A stretch of 64,000 bases of DNA from contig CACGBP010000001.1 of assembly GCA_902571375.1 (NCBI GenBank), positions 174,501 to 238,500 of the forward strand, read 5' to 3'. The translations under genes were made by a program, and so were the position numbers. The notes beneath the pieces are model-generated. The model was not told the origin of the DNA. It was given only the letters and a program-made list of their open reading frames with translations, and did not search any database. Below are positions 51,564 through 60,953 of this stretch, piece after piece (the stretch's first letter is position 1; every line of letters begins with the position of its first letter). This DNA comes from an uncultured Pelagibacteraceae bacterium. GTDB taxonomy: Bacteria; Pseudomonadota; Alphaproteobacteria; Pelagibacterales; Pelagibacteraceae.

Positions 51564-52367
51564 ATGGAACCACAGAAAAACAATTTAAAAATAGTAGCAG
51601 ATAAAAAAAATGCGAGAATGTTATTACCAAATATGCTTACACTAATAGGTGTATGTATTGGTTTAACATCAATTCGTTTTGCATTAGATGAAAAATTTGA
51701 ACTTGCAATTATTGCAATAATTTTTGCAGCATTGATTGACGGCTTAGATGGTAGAATAGCTAGATTAATCAAGGGAACTTCTAAAGTAGGTAAAGAGCTA
51801 GACTCACTTACTGATATGATTAGCTTTGGAGTGGCTCCAGCGTTTATTATGTATTTTTGGAAACTAAATACTTTAGGAAGATTTGGTTGGTTATTATGTT
51901 TGGTTTATGTGATTTGTGTAGCATTAAGATTAGCAAGATTTAATATTAATTCTAATCAAGAGCCCTCTTGGAGAGATAACTTTTTTGAAGGAGTTCCATC
52001 ACCAGCAGGAGGTATACTGGTACTAACACCTTTAATTATAAGTTTAAGTGGATTTGATTTATTTCAACTAAATTATGATTTAATTGTGCCAACATTTTTT
52101 ATTCTGACCTCGCTTTTATTGATAAGTAAGTTTCCAACTTATTCTTTTAAAAAGATAGTTATACCAAGAAGAACAACTATTTTTCTTCTTTTTGGGATTG
52201 TTTTATTTTTTGGTCTTTTATTAATTTATACATTTAATGTTATTGCAATTAGTGCAGTTATATATGTATTTTTATTGCCGATAAGTTTCTTTCATTTTCA
52301 AAAAATTAAAAAACAACATGAAAATGACAAAATTCAAGAGGAAGATGATCTTGAAGACGTACTTTAA
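51564..52367 (+). CDS. pssA: CDP-diacylglycerol-serine O-phosphatidyltransferase
   Basis: Makes phosphatidylserine from CDP-diacylglycerol and serine. 267 aa with multiple transmembrane helices and the CDP-alcohol phosphotransferase motif DGLDGRIARL-x-GTSKVGKELDSLTD, which holds the metal-binding Asp residues. The psd-pssA order gives a complete PE pathway. One-base overlap with the next, GT8-like gene. Confidence 0.94.
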   Translation: MEPQKNNLKIVADKKNARMLLPNMLTLIGVCIGLTSIRFALDEKFELAIIAIIFAALIDGLDGRIARLIKGTSKVGKELDSLTDMISFGVAPAFIMYFWKLNTLGRFGWLLCLVYVICVALRLARFNINSNQEPSWRDNFFEGVPSPAGGILVLTPLIISLSGFDLFQLNYDLIVPTFFILTSLLLISKFPTYSFKKIVIPRRTTIFLLFGIVLFFGLLLIYTFNVIAISAVIYVFLLPISFFHFQKIKKQHENDKIQEEDDLEDVL

Positions 52368-53278
52368 TGAAAAAAAATGTAATTGTTTCATTAGCAGATG
52401 CTAATTATTTTCCTCTTTTAGAAGAGTTAGTAGACTCAATTAAAAGATTTAAAGAAAGTGAAAAAGTTGCCATTTGTATTTTAGATGCTGGACTAACTTC
52501 AGAGCAAAAAGAAAAATTATCAAAAAAAGTAGATGAAATAAAGCCCGCTGAATGGGATATAGAAGTTTCAGATTTTAAAGTTAAGGGAAAGGAATGGTTA
52601 AAAAGCCAAGTCTCGAGAGCATTTCTTCCAAAATATTTTCCAAATTATGAAAAATATTTATGGATTGATTGCGATGCTTGGGTAAACGATTGGAATAGTG
52701 TTGAGTTATATTTTAAAGCTTGTGATAACGGAAAACTTGGTATCACACAAACTATAGGTCCAGGATATAAAATTACCTCTAAAGCAAATTGGTTAGTTGG
52801 AAAATTAGCTATAATTAAGTCACAAAATTTTAAACATGCTGTTAAATCAAAAATTGGATATGACAAAGCTAGAAAACTTGCTTTTGCTCCTCATATAAAT
52901 ATAGGGGTTTTTTCCTTAGAAAAAAATTCGAAAGGTTGGAGCTCTTGGCAAAACAATTTGTCAAAAACTTTAAAAGCCGGCAATATCTTTGGTTCTGAGG
53001 GTTTAGCAATAAATATGTCGGTATATATTGATGATTTAGAAACTGAATTTTTACCTTTAAATTGTAATTGGATTACAAGTAATTTACTTCCCAAATATGA
53101 TGAAAATCAAAAAACTTTTGTAGAACCTTATCTACCAAATTATAAAATAGGTATTATGCATCTTGCAGCAGGGATTTGGAAAGATGGAAAAGATATGCGA
53201 ATTGATAAAAGTATAGAAATTGATATTGAGAATTTAGAAAATAAAAAGATAAAAAGAAGTCTTAGATTTAAAAAATAA
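52367..53278 (+). CDS. Putative glycosyltransferase, GT8-like
   Basis: 303 aa, no signal peptide or membrane helix. The Rossmann-like N-terminus KNVIVSLADANYFPLLEELVDSI and the DxD motif in YLWIDCDAWVNDW near residue 105 suggest a nucleotide-sugar-dependent GT-A fold. APHINIGVFSL and the C-terminal IMHLAAGIWKDG also recall GT8 proteins. The acceptor is unknown. It is wedged between pssA and rlmE with no gap, so it may be cotranscribed with phospholipid synthesis. Confidence 0.65.
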   Translation: MKKNVIVSLADANYFPLLEELVDSIKRFKESEKVAICILDAGLTSEQKEKLSKKVDEIKPAEWDIEVSDFKVKGKEWLKSQVSRAFLPKYFPNYEKYLWIDCDAWVNDWNSVELYFKACDNGKLGITQTIGPGYKITSKANWLVGKLAIIKSQNFKHAVKSKIGYDKARKLAFAPHINIGVFSLEKNSKGWSSWQNNLSKTLKAGNIFGSEGLAINMSVYIDDLETEFLPLNCNWITSNLLPKYDENQKTFVEPYLPNYKIGIMHLAAGIWKDGKDMRIDKSIEIDIENLENKKIKRSLRFKK

Positions 53279-53890
53279 TTGAAAAAAAATAAAATTTCAA
53301 AAAATTGGATTAACAAACAAAGAAGAGATACCTACGTTCGCCAATCAAAAGTAGATGGGTACAGGGCTAGATCAGCTTATAAATTAATTGAAATTAACGA
53401 AAAGTTTAAAATATTTAAGGGAGGTATGTTTGTTTTAGACATAGGCGCTGCTCCTGGAAGTTGGTCTCAGTATGTTTCAAAAATTGTTAAAAATGGAAAA
53501 ATTATTTCAGTTGATCTAAAAAAAATGGAAAAAATTGAAAACACTATTCAAATTAAAGGTGATTTTACAAACCAAGTCACTCAAGAAGAAGTTAAGAATT
53601 TCTTGGAAAAAAGATTTGATGTGGTGATGTCAGATATGGCTATAAATACTACTGGAATAAAAAACATAGATTCGATTCAAACAGGAGAATTATGTAAGGA
53701 AGCAATGATTTTTTCAAAAGATGTGATTTCAAATAATGGCTTTTTTATTTCAAAAATATTCATGGGAAGTACTTTTAATGAAATTGTCGCACTTGGTAAA
53801 AAGATTTTTAAAGAAGTGAAGGTTTTTAAACCAAAGTCTAGTCGAAAAGATTCTAAAGAAAGTTTTATTATTTGTAAAAATTTAAGATAG
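53279..53890 (+). CDS. rlmE: 23S rRNA (uridine-2'-O-)-methyltransferase RlmE (FtsJ)
   Basis: SAM-dependent methyltransferase for U2552 of 23S rRNA. 203 aa, TTG start directly after the GT8-like stop. The SAM loop is LDIGAAPGSWSQY, and the catalytic K-D-K-E tetrad appears as the Lys of RSAYKL, Asp of MSDMA, Lys of ISKIF and Glu of KESF. RNA-binding N-terminal basic stretch. Confidence 0.93.
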   Translation: MKKNKISKNWINKQRRDTYVRQSKVDGYRARSAYKLIEINEKFKIFKGGMFVLDIGAAPGSWSQYVSKIVKNGKIISVDLKKMEKIENTIQIKGDFTNQVTQEEVKNFLEKRFDVVMSDMAINTTGIKNIDSIQTGELCKEAMIFSKDVISNNGFFISKIFMGSTFNEIVALGKKIFKEVKVFKPKSSRKDSKESFIICKNLR

Positions 53891-53921
53891 AGACTTTAAT
53901 TCTTAAAGGAATCGTATATAA

Positions 53922-55004
53922 ATGATTATGGTTCCTATAAAAGAAGCGCTTACCTTCGATGATGTTACTTTAATCCCTAAGTACTCTGAAGTATTACCCT
54001 CAGAAGTTGATACCAGTATAAAATTAACTCAATATTTAAAATTAAAAATTCCACTATTATCATCTGCTATGGATACGGTTACAGAAAGCAAAATGGCGAT
54101 TGCAATTGCTAAAGCTGGAGGTTTAGGAATTATTCATAGAAATTTGGATATAAGAGATCAAGTTAGAGAGATTAAAAAAGTAAAAAATAAGAAATTGTTA
54201 GTTGGCGCTGCTGTAGGTGCAGGTCCTAAAGAATTTAAAAGAGCTGAAGTAATTTTAAAAGAAAATATTGATATGATTGTTGTTGATACGGCACATGGTC
54301 ATACTAAAAAAGTATCAGAAATCATAAAGTTTATAAAAAAGATGAAAAATAAAAAGACTGCATTATGTGCAGGAAATATTGCTTCAGCAGAGGCAGCAAA
54401 ATTTCTTTTAAAATTGGGCGTTGATATTATTAAGGTTGGTATTGGTCCTGGCTCAATTTGCACTACAAGATTAGTAGCTGGTATTGGCGTACCTCAACTA
54501 AGTGCAATTCTTAATGTTAGAAATGGAATTAAAAATAAAAGTGTAAAAATTATCTCTGATGGTGGAATAAAATATTCTGGAGATTTGGCAAAAGCATTTG
54601 CAGCAGGAGCTGATGCAGTTATGATAGGATCATTATTTGCTGGAACAGATGAGGCTCCAGGCAAAATTATAAAAAAAGGTGGTAAATTATTCAAAAGTTT
54701 TAGAGGCATGGGCTCGGTTGGCGCAATGAATAAAGGATCTGCTGATCGATATTTTCAATCTAAACAGAAAGATTTCTCTAAATATGTTCCAGAAGGCGTG
54801 GAAGGACTAGCAAAATATAAAGGGAAAGTAGATAGTATAATTTTTAAATTAGTAGGTGGTTTAAGATCATCCATGGGTTATCTTGGTTCTAAACAAATAA
54901 AATACTTAAGAAATAAACCTCAATTTGTTAAAATTACTAAGGCAGGATTTTATGAAAGTATGGTCCATAATGTTGATATTGTAAAAAATGATAACAAATA
55001 CTAA
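53922..55004 (+). CDS. guaB: Inosine-5'-monophosphate dehydrogenase lacking CBS domains
   Basis: Rate-limiting step to guanine nucleotides, oxidising IMP to XMP with NAD. The catalytic TIM barrel is complete: [30 protein letters not shown] with the catalytic Cys and [10 protein letters not shown]. It is only 360 aa versus about 490 usually, because the segment from [13 protein letters not shown] joins [11 protein letters not shown] directly and the two regulatory CBS domains are missing. CBS-less IMPDHs exist (for example in Borrelia). The start may be the first Met or [10 protein letters not shown] two codons later. Confidence 0.94.
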   Translation: MIMVPIKEALTFDDVTLIPKYSEVLPSEVDTSIKLTQYLKLKIPLLSSAMDTVTESKMAIAIAKAGGLGIIHRNLDIRDQVREIKKVKNKKLLVGAAVGAGPKEFKRAEVILKENIDMIVVDTAHGHTKKVSEIIKFIKKMKNKKTALCAGNIASAEAAKFLLKLGVDIIKVGIGPGSICTTRLVAGIGVPQLSAILNVRNGIKNKSVKIISDGGIKYSGDLAKAFAAGADAVMIGSLFAGTDEAPGKIIKKGGKLFKSFRGMGSVGAMNKGSADRYFQSKQKDFSKYVPEGVEGLAKYKGKVDSIIFKLVGGLRSSMGYLGSKQIKYLRNKPQFVKITKAGFYESMVHNVDIVKNDNKY

Positions 55005-55444
55005 TGAATAAAATATTTAAACTAGCTCTGTTTTTTTACTTAATAATAAATTTAACCAATTCATCTTTTAGTAAAGAAAGCTTTTTTGACGAAGGATTAA
55101 AATTATATAAAGATAAAAAATATGAGGATGCACGATTTATGTTTGAAAGAAGCATTGTATTTAATCCAAAGGACTCTAAATCTTACCTATATTTAGCAAA
55201 AATTTATAACATTGAAGAAGATCAAAAAAAGGAGGAGAAAAATTTAGAGGCAACATTATTAATTGAGCCTGATAATGAAGAGGCAATTTTAATGACAATG
55301 AAAATTGCTCTTAAAAAATCTAATTATTCAAAAGTAAAAGATTTATCAAAAACATTTACTAAAGTTTGTAAAAAATTATGTGAAGAAAACAAAGGTATTC
55401 TCGAGACTCTTGCAAATATAGAACCAAAAAATAATGAGTCTTGA
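55004..55444 (+). CDS. Exported TPR-repeat protein of unknown function
   Basis: 146 aa with a signal peptide ([21 protein letters not shown]) and TPR-like helix pairs ([54 protein letters not shown]). Two to three repeats are apparent. It overlaps guaB by one base and guaA by 11 bp. Conserved wedging between two purine genes suggests cotranscription, but no purine role can be read from the sequence. Confidence 0.72.
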   Translation: MNKIFKLALFFYLIINLTNSSFSKESFFDEGLKLYKDKKYEDARFMFERSIVFNPKDSKSYLYLAKIYNIEEDQKKEEKNLEATLLIEPDNEEAILMTMKIALKKSNYSKVKDLSKTFTKVCKKLCEENKGILETLANIEPKNNES

Positions 55445-56996
55445 CCGTATTTTAAATAAAATTTTAATAATTGATTTTGGCTCACAATTCACTCAACTGA
55501 TTGCGAGAAGAATTAGAGAATTAGGTGTCTATTCAGAAATTATAAGTCATAAACAAATTAAAAATCAAAATATCAATCAATCGATTAAAGGTATTATCTT
55601 ATCTGGGGGTCCACTAAATGTTTATCAAATAAATAAATACTCATTTGATAAAAATATTATTGAAAATGGAATACCAGTATTAGGTATTTGTTTTGGTCAC
55701 CAAATTCTATCAAAATTGAATGGAGGTAGAGTTAAACAATCTAAACACAGAGAATTTGGTTTAGCAAATATATATAAAAAAAAAAATAGTCCCTTAACCA
55801 AAAATTTGTTCAACAAAAAAAAGATGATTAAAGTTTGGATGAGTCACGCTGATCAGGTATCCAAACTACCAAAAAAATTCAGTGTAATTGCTTCAAGTCA
55901 AAATTCTAAATTTGCTATAGTTGAGAACAAATCCAAAAATTTTTATGGAGTTCAGTTTCATCCAGAGGTAACACATACTAAAAATGGGAAAAAACTAATT
56001 AGCAATTTCATTTTTGATATATGTAAAATTAAAAAAAATTGGTCATCTAAACATCAAAAAAAGAAACTAATTAATGATGTAAGATATCAAGTTGGAAATA
56101 ATAAAGTTATCTGTGCTTTATCTGGAGGTGTGGACAGTAGCGTCGTTGCTCAATTACTTTATAAAGCTATCGGAAAAAAATTATATTGTATTTTTGTCAA
56201 CACCGGCCTACTTAGAAAAAATGAGGAAAAACAGGTTGTGAAAACATTTAAGAAAAAATTAAAGATTAATTTAATTTATGTTAATGCTGAAAAAGAATTT
56301 TTAATGAAATTGAAAAATGTTTCTGATCCTGAAAAAAAAAGAAAAATAATTGGAAATTTATTTATTAAAATCTTTGAACGTTATGCTAAAAAAATAAAAA
56401 ATGTAAAATTTTTAGCACAAGGTACTCTTTATCCTGACTTAATAGAAAGTAAATCAGTGACTGGTAGCCAAACATCAAAAATTAAATCACATCATAATGT
56501 CGGAGGACTGCCAAAAAAAATGAAATTAAAACTAGTTGAGCCACTTAAATTTTTATTTAAAGATGAAGTAAGAAAACTGGGATTAGAATTGAATTTAAAT
56601 AAAGAAATAATTTCTAGACATCCTTTTCCAGGTCCTGGTCTTGCAATAAGAATGCCTGGTTTAGTTACGAAAGAAAAAATAAATATTTTAAAAGAAGCTG
56701 ATCATTATTTTATCCAAGCCTTAAAAGAACATGGGCTTTACCATAAAATTTGGCAAGCTTACGCAGCTTTGCTTCCAGTAAAAACTGTGGGTGTAATGGG
56801 TGATAATAGAACTTATGAATATTTATGTTTACTTAGAGCAATTACCTCTGAAGACGGTATGACTGCAGATTTTTTTGAATTTAAAAAATCATTTATACAG
56901 GAGATCTCTAATAAAATTGTGAATAGTATTAGGGGAATTAATAGAGTAGTTTATGATATAACTTCAAAGCCTCCTAGTACTATTGAGTTAGAGTAA
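55434..56996 (+). CDS. guaA: GMP synthase (glutamine-hydrolysing)
   Basis: Converts XMP to GMP. 520 aa: N-terminal glutamine amidotransferase domain with nucleophile Cys in GICFGHQ and FHPEVTHT, then the ATP-pyrophosphatase domain with the PP-loop [11 protein letters not shown] and the C-terminal dimerisation domain with PGPGLAIR and the closing [13 protein letters not shown]. It follows guaB and the TPR gene and precedes panB with no gap. Confidence 0.97.
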   Translation: MSLDRILNKILIIDFGSQFTQLIARRIRELGVYSEIISHKQIKNQNINQSIKGIILSGGPLNVYQINKYSFDKNIIENGIPVLGICFGHQILSKLNGGRVKQSKHREFGLANIYKKKNSPLTKNLFNKKKMIKVWMSHADQVSKLPKKFSVIASSQNSKFAIVENKSKNFYGVQFHPEVTHTKNGKKLISNFIFDICKIKKNWSSKHQKKKLINDVRYQVGNNKVICALSGGVDSSVVAQLLYKAIGKKLYCIFVNTGLLRKNEEKQVVKTFKKKLKINLIYVNAEKEFLMKLKNVSDPEKKRKIIGNLFIKIFERYAKKIKNVKFLAQGTLYPDLIESKSVTGSQTSKIKSHHNVGGLPKKMKLKLVEPLKFLFKDEVRKLGLELNLNKEIISRHPFPGPGLAIRMPGLVTKEKINILKEADHYFIQALKEHGLYHKIWQAYAALLPVKTVGVMGDNRTYEYLCLLRAITSEDGMTADFFEFKKSFIQEISNKIVNSIRGINRVVYDITSKPPSTIELE

Positions 56997-57776
56997 ATGA
57001 ATAAAAAAATAAAAAAAATTCTTAATAAAAAAAATAAATCAAAAATTGTTTGTCTTACTGCATATTCAAAAAATATTGCTGAAATCTTAGATAAACATTG
57101 TGATTTAGTTTTAGTTGGAGACTCACTGGGTTCAGTTCTTTATAATTTTAAATCAACTAAAGAAGTGACACTTCAAACAATGATTAATCACTCAAAGAGC
57201 GTAAGACTTGGAGTGAATAAGTCTTTGATGGTATTTGATATGCCTTATAACACTTATCGAAATCCTCAAGAGGCTTTAAAAAATGCAAAATTAGTTATTA
57301 AAGAGACGAAATGTGATGCAGTTAAATTAGAGGGTGGAAAAAAGATAATTCCAATAGTTAAAAAATTAGTTCAAAACAAAATACCTGTTATGGGCCATGT
57401 TGGCATATTACCCCAAACCGACAAGAAATTTACTTTCAAAGGAAAGAAACAACAAGAAAGTGATAGAATTTTAAATGATACAAAACTTTTGGAAAATGCA
57501 GGAGCTTTTTCTATCGTATTGGAATGTATAGAAACAAAGTTATCAAAAAAAATTACTCATAATCTTTCGATACCAACAATCGGAATAGGTTCATCTGCTA
57601 GTTGCGATGGCCAAGTCTTAGTAATTGATGATTTGATTGGTTTAAGTAAAAGTAAATTTAAATTTGTCAAAAAGTATATCGATATTAGTAAAATTATTGA
57701 AAATGCAGTTAAAAGATATAAATCAGAAGTCATAAAAAAAAGATTCCCTACCAGAAAACATTCATTTAATACTTAA
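56997..57776 (+). CDS. panB: 3-methyl-2-oxobutanoate hydroxymethyltransferase (ketopantoate synthase)
   Basis: Makes ketopantoate for pantothenate and CoA. 259 aa TIM-barrel protein with TAYSKNIAEILD, LVGDSLGSVLYN, GHVGILPQ and IGIGSSASCDGQVLVIDD. Starts the base after the guaA stop. No other pan gene is present. A perfect palindrome separates it from the next, EutA-like gene. Confidence 0.94.
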   Translation: MNKKIKKILNKKNKSKIVCLTAYSKNIAEILDKHCDLVLVGDSLGSVLYNFKSTKEVTLQTMINHSKSVRLGVNKSLMVFDMPYNTYRNPQEALKNAKLVIKETKCDAVKLEGGKKIIPIVKKLVQNKIPVMGHVGILPQTDKKFTFKGKKQQESDRILNDTKLLENAGAFSIVLECIETKLSKKITHNLSIPTIGIGSSASCDGQVLVIDDLIGLSKSKFKFVKKYIDISKIIENAVKRYKSEVIKKRFPTRKHSFNT

Positions 57777-57783
57777 TCAAACT

Positions 57784-57799
57784 ATGGTTAATTAACCAT
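57784..57799. promoter_or_regulatory. 16-bp perfect palindrome before the EutA-like gene
   Basis: ATGGTTAATTAACCAT is a perfect palindrome in the 26-bp gap between panB and the EutA-like gene, ending 3 bp before the ATG. Its TGGT/ACCA arms resemble operators of GntR-type regulators. It may be an operator or, given its position over the RBS, a translational control site. Chance is possible. Confidence 0.4.
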
Positions 57800-57802
57800 T
57801 AA

Positions 57803-58546
57803 ATGAAAATTAGTAAATTAGAGCCAAAATATATTAAAAAAAATAATCCTAGAATAGGTTTAATTACTTTAGCTAGTGATTTTAGGATTGAAAAAGATTT
57901 CAATAATATAATTTATGGAAGAGATATAGATTTGTATTCAAACAGAATTAAATCTTATAATCCACTTACAAATGAAACTTTAAAAAAAATGGCTGATGAT
58001 ATTACTGATGTAACCAAGGAAATTTTGCCAGAACAAAAACTAGATTGTGTTGCATATGGATGTACTTCAGGAACTATAGCTGCAGGATATAAATCTATTT
58101 ATGAGAAGGTAAACTTAGCTAAACCAAATACCAAAGTAACCACTCCAATTACATCTGCAATCAGCGCATTGAAAAATCTTAAGATAAATAAAGTGTCAAT
58201 ATTCACTCCATATACAGATGAAATTAATCAGTCTGTTGTTAAATACTTTGAGGAAGAAAATATAGAAATTTCAGAGTTATCTTATTTTGATATTGCTACA
58301 GATTTAGATATTGGAAAAGTCGACCCCAATCATTTATATGATGTGTTAAGTAAGCTAGACCTTTCAAATAGTGATGCATTGTTTGTATCTTGTACAGCAT
58401 TACCAGTCCTATCTATAATTAATGAATTAGAAAAAAAATTAGGAAAGATAGTATTGTCAAGCAACCAAACATTAATTTGGGATACTTTTAATCAAATAGG
58501 TTATAAAAATAAAATTGTAGGCTATGGAGAATTATTTAATAATTAA
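57803..58546 (+). CDS. Asp/Glu racemase-superfamily protein, EutA/arylmalonate-decarboxylase-like
   Basis: 247 aa. Two cysteines in YGCTSGT and SCTALPV correspond to the catalytic pair of the racemase/maleate isomerase family. GLITLASDFRIEKDF and LYSNRIKSYNPLTNETLKK match the pattern of ectoine-utilisation EutA proteins and maleate isomerases. EutA itself has no firmly proven reaction. The next gene is an ectoine-hydrolase-like M24 protein, which supports EutA. Confidence 0.7.
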   Translation: MKISKLEPKYIKKNNPRIGLITLASDFRIEKDFNNIIYGRDIDLYSNRIKSYNPLTNETLKKMADDITDVTKEILPEQKLDCVAYGCTSGTIAAGYKSIYEKVNLAKPNTKVTTPITSAISALKNLKINKVSIFTPYTDEINQSVVKYFEEENIEISELSYFDIATDLDIGKVDPNHLYDVLSKLDLSNSDALFVSCTALPVLSIINELEKKLGKIVLSSNQTLIWDTFNQIGYKNKIVGYGELFNN

Positions 58547-58548
58547 TT

Positions 58549-59718
58549 ATGCTTTTTAGTAAAGAGGAATATAAACAAAGACTTAATAAAGTTCAAAAAA
58601 TGATGCAAGAAAAAGGCATAGAGCTTTTAATTTCTCACGATACAAACAATATGAATTATTTAACTGGTTATGATGCCTGGTCTTTTTATTATGCACAATG
58701 TGTAATAGTACATGTGAATGCTGATGAACCAATATGTTTTGTTAGAGATCAAGATGCTGGCGGAGCTTTCATAAAAACTTATTTAAAAAAAGAAAATATT
58801 ATTGTTTATGATGAACACTATATTCATACATGGCCAAAACATCCTTATGATTATTTAGTTAAAATAATTAAAGACAAAAAGTGGGATAAATTTTCAATAG
58901 GATTAGAAATGGATGCTCACTATTTCACAGCATTTTGCTATGAAAAAATTAAACAAGGTTTGCCAAATGCAAAAATAAAAGACTCAGAAAGATTGGTAAA
59001 TTGGGTAAGATTAGTAAAATCCAATAAAGAAATTGGTTATATGAAATCTGCTGCAAAAATTTCAGAAATAGGAATGAAAACAGCTTTTGATGTAATCAAA
59101 CCTGGCGTCCGACAGTGTGATGCTGTCGGGGAAATACAAAAAGCACTATTTTATGGAACACCTGAATTTGGCGGAGAGTATTCAAGTATTGCAACTTTGT
59201 TACCAACTGGAAAAGGAACTTCAGCCTCACATTTAACTGCCACACAGGATAAATTTGTGGAGGGTGAGGCTACAATTATTGAGCTATCAGGTGTTTACAA
59301 AAGATATCATGCACCGATGGCTAGAACAGTTTTGTTAGGAAAACCTGATCAATTAAAAATTGATACAATGAAAAAAACAATTGAGGCACTTCAAGCAGGA
59401 ATAGATGCAACAAAACCTGGAAATAAAGTAGATGACGTTGCCCAAGCTTTCTGGAAAGTATTAGATAAATATGGGATAGAAAAAAAATCTAGAACTGGCT
59501 ATTCAATTGGAATTGGTTATCCACCAGATTGGGGAGAACATACACTTAATATATATAAAGGAGACATGACAGTTTTGGAGCCTAATATTTGTTTTCATAT
59601 GATCGCTGTTATGCAGTTTGGAGATTGGGGTGTTGAAGCCTCAGAAGCAATAAGAGTAACAGATAAAGGAGCTGAATTATTTTGTAATATGTCCAAAGAA
59701 CTTCACGTTAAAAGCTAA
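58549..59718 (+). CDS. M24 metallopeptidase-family protein, ectoine hydrolase (DoeA/EutD)-like
   Basis: 389 aa with an N-terminal creatinase-like domain (LLISHDTNNMNYLTGYDAWSFYYAQ) and a C-terminal pita-bread domain (ATLLPTGKGTSASHLTAT, GWGVEAS-type end). In ectoine hydrolase the substrate is opened to N-acetyl-diaminobutyrate; metal ligands of the usual M24 enzymes are only partly visible, as in that group (e.g. the HAPMARTV region). Xaa-Pro peptidase or creatinase activity is the alternative. Two bases after the EutA-like gene. Confidence 0.72.
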   Translation: MLFSKEEYKQRLNKVQKMMQEKGIELLISHDTNNMNYLTGYDAWSFYYAQCVIVHVNADEPICFVRDQDAGGAFIKTYLKKENIIVYDEHYIHTWPKHPYDYLVKIIKDKKWDKFSIGLEMDAHYFTAFCYEKIKQGLPNAKIKDSERLVNWVRLVKSNKEIGYMKSAAKISEIGMKTAFDVIKPGVRQCDAVGEIQKALFYGTPEFGGEYSSIATLLPTGKGTSASHLTATQDKFVEGEATIIELSGVYKRYHAPMARTVLLGKPDQLKIDTMKKTIEALQAGIDATKPGNKVDDVAQAFWKVLDKYGIEKKSRTGYSIGIGYPPDWGEHTLNIYKGDMTVLEPNICFHMIAVMQFGDWGVEASEAIRVTDKGAELFCNMSKELHVKS

Positions 59719-59769
59719 TTATTTAAGGTTGAAATTTATACTCACAAATGTTTTATAGTTATTTATTTT

Positions 59770-60855
59770 ATGTCAAAACAAAAAGATTTCGTTAAGTTTG
59801 AAAATGTTGATAAAAGCTATGACGGTAAAGTCTTAGTTGTTAAAAACCTACAGCTAGATATTTCAGAAGGTGAATTCATCACAATGTTAGGACCCTCTGG
59901 CTCTGGTAAAACTACATGTTTAATGATGTTAGCAGGTTTTGAAACTCCTACGAATGGTGAAATTTATTTAGGCGGCAAAGCAATTTCAAGTATTCCTCCG
60001 CACAAAAGAGGTATTGGAATGGTATTTCAAAATTATGCATTGTTCCCACACATGACTGTTTATGAAAATTTAGCGTTTCCACTGAGAGTTAGAAAAATTC
60101 CAAAAGATGAAGCTGATAAAAAAATTGATAAGGCATTATCGATGGTGTCACTTCAAGGCTTTGCATCAAGAATGCCAGGACAATTGTCAGGTGGACAACA
60201 ACAGAGGGTAGCAGTCGCAAGATCGTTGGTGTTTGATCCACAATTAGTTTTAATGGATGAACCTTTAGGAGCTTTAGATAAAAATTTAAGAGAGAGCATG
60301 CAATATGAAATTAAACATATTCATGAAAGTATTGGAGTAACTGTTGTTTATGTTACTCACGATCAAAGCGAAGCCTTAACAATGTCAAATCGAATTGCAG
60401 TATTTAATGACGGTAAAGTTCAACAGCTTTCAAGTCCTGATGAATTGTATGAAAAACCAGTTAACTCTTTTGTTGCTGAGTTTATTGGAGAGAATAACAC
60501 ATTTAATGGTGAGGTTTCAGATGTATCAGGTGGAAAATGTAAAGTTAAATTAGCTAATGCTGAAATAATTGCAAATCCTATATCTGTGAAGTCAAAAGGT
60601 GAGAAAACTAAAGTTTCTTTAAGACCTGAAAGAGCTTTGATTAATCCTAAAGACAAAATGGATAATATTCATAATGGTAAAATTGAGGAAGTAATTTATC
60701 ATGGCGACCATACGAGAGTTAGAATTAATCTATTAGGCAATCCAGAATTCATTCTTAAAGTACCAAACAGTTCTGCAAATCTTGATATTAAACTTGGAAA
60801 CGAGATCAAGATTGGTTGGAACAGTGAAGATGCTCGTGCACTAGACCCAAAATAG
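59770..60855 (+). CDS. potA: ABC importer ATPase, PotA-like
   Basis: Nucleotide-binding subunit for a spermidine/putrescine-type importer. 361 aa: Walker A GPSGSGKTT near residue 42, the Q-loop NYALFPHMTV, signature LSGGQQQRVAVARSL, Walker B LVLMDEPLGALD and the TOBE domain in the last 100 residues. The three genes behind it supply the binding protein and permeases. Substrate by family is polyamine; related transporters take other cationic or amino compounds. Confidence 0.88.
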   Translation: MSKQKDFVKFENVDKSYDGKVLVVKNLQLDISEGEFITMLGPSGSGKTTCLMMLAGFETPTNGEIYLGGKAISSIPPHKRGIGMVFQNYALFPHMTVYENLAFPLRVRKIPKDEADKKIDKALSMVSLQGFASRMPGQLSGGQQQRVAVARSLVFDPQLVLMDEPLGALDKNLRESMQYEIKHIHESIGVTVVYVTHDQSEALTMSNRIAVFNDGKVQQLSSPDELYEKPVNSFVAEFIGENNTFNGEVSDVSGGKCKVKLANAEIIANPISVKSKGEKTKVSLRPERALINPKDKMDNIHNGKIEEVIYHGDHTRVRINLLGNPEFILKVPNSSANLDIKLGNEIKIGWNSEDARALDPK

Positions 60856-60894
60856 ACATCACAATATTACTATAGAATAAGTGAAAAAGGGCTG

Positions 60895-60923
60895 TTGACT
60901 CTCTTCTCTGAAGTTGTTTTAAT
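60895..60923 (+). promoter_or_regulatory. Sigma-70-type promoter of the binding-protein gene
   Basis: TTGACT, 17 bp, TTTAAT: both boxes match five of six consensus positions at optimal spacing. It lies in the 98-bp gap between the ATPase and binding-protein genes, with the start of transcription predicted near 60930. Confidence 0.6.
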
Positions 60924-60929
60924 TAGTTT

Positions 60930-60943
60930 TTTAAACGTTTAAA
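60930..60943. promoter_or_regulatory. 14-bp palindrome over the predicted transcription start
   Basis: TTTAAACGTTTAAA is a perfect palindrome about 7 bp downstream of the -10 box and directly before the RBS. Position over +1 suits a repressor operator. The central CG makes it less likely to be pure A+T chance than the other palindromes. Confidence 0.5.
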
Positions 60944-60944
60944 C

Positions 60945-60949
60945 GGAGG
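60945..60949 (+). promoter_or_regulatory. Shine-Dalgarno site of the binding-protein gene
   Basis: GGAGG, the full core consensus, 4 bases before the ATG at 60954. It indicates strong translation of the solute-binding protein. Confidence 0.6.
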
Positions 60950-60953
60950 AAAA

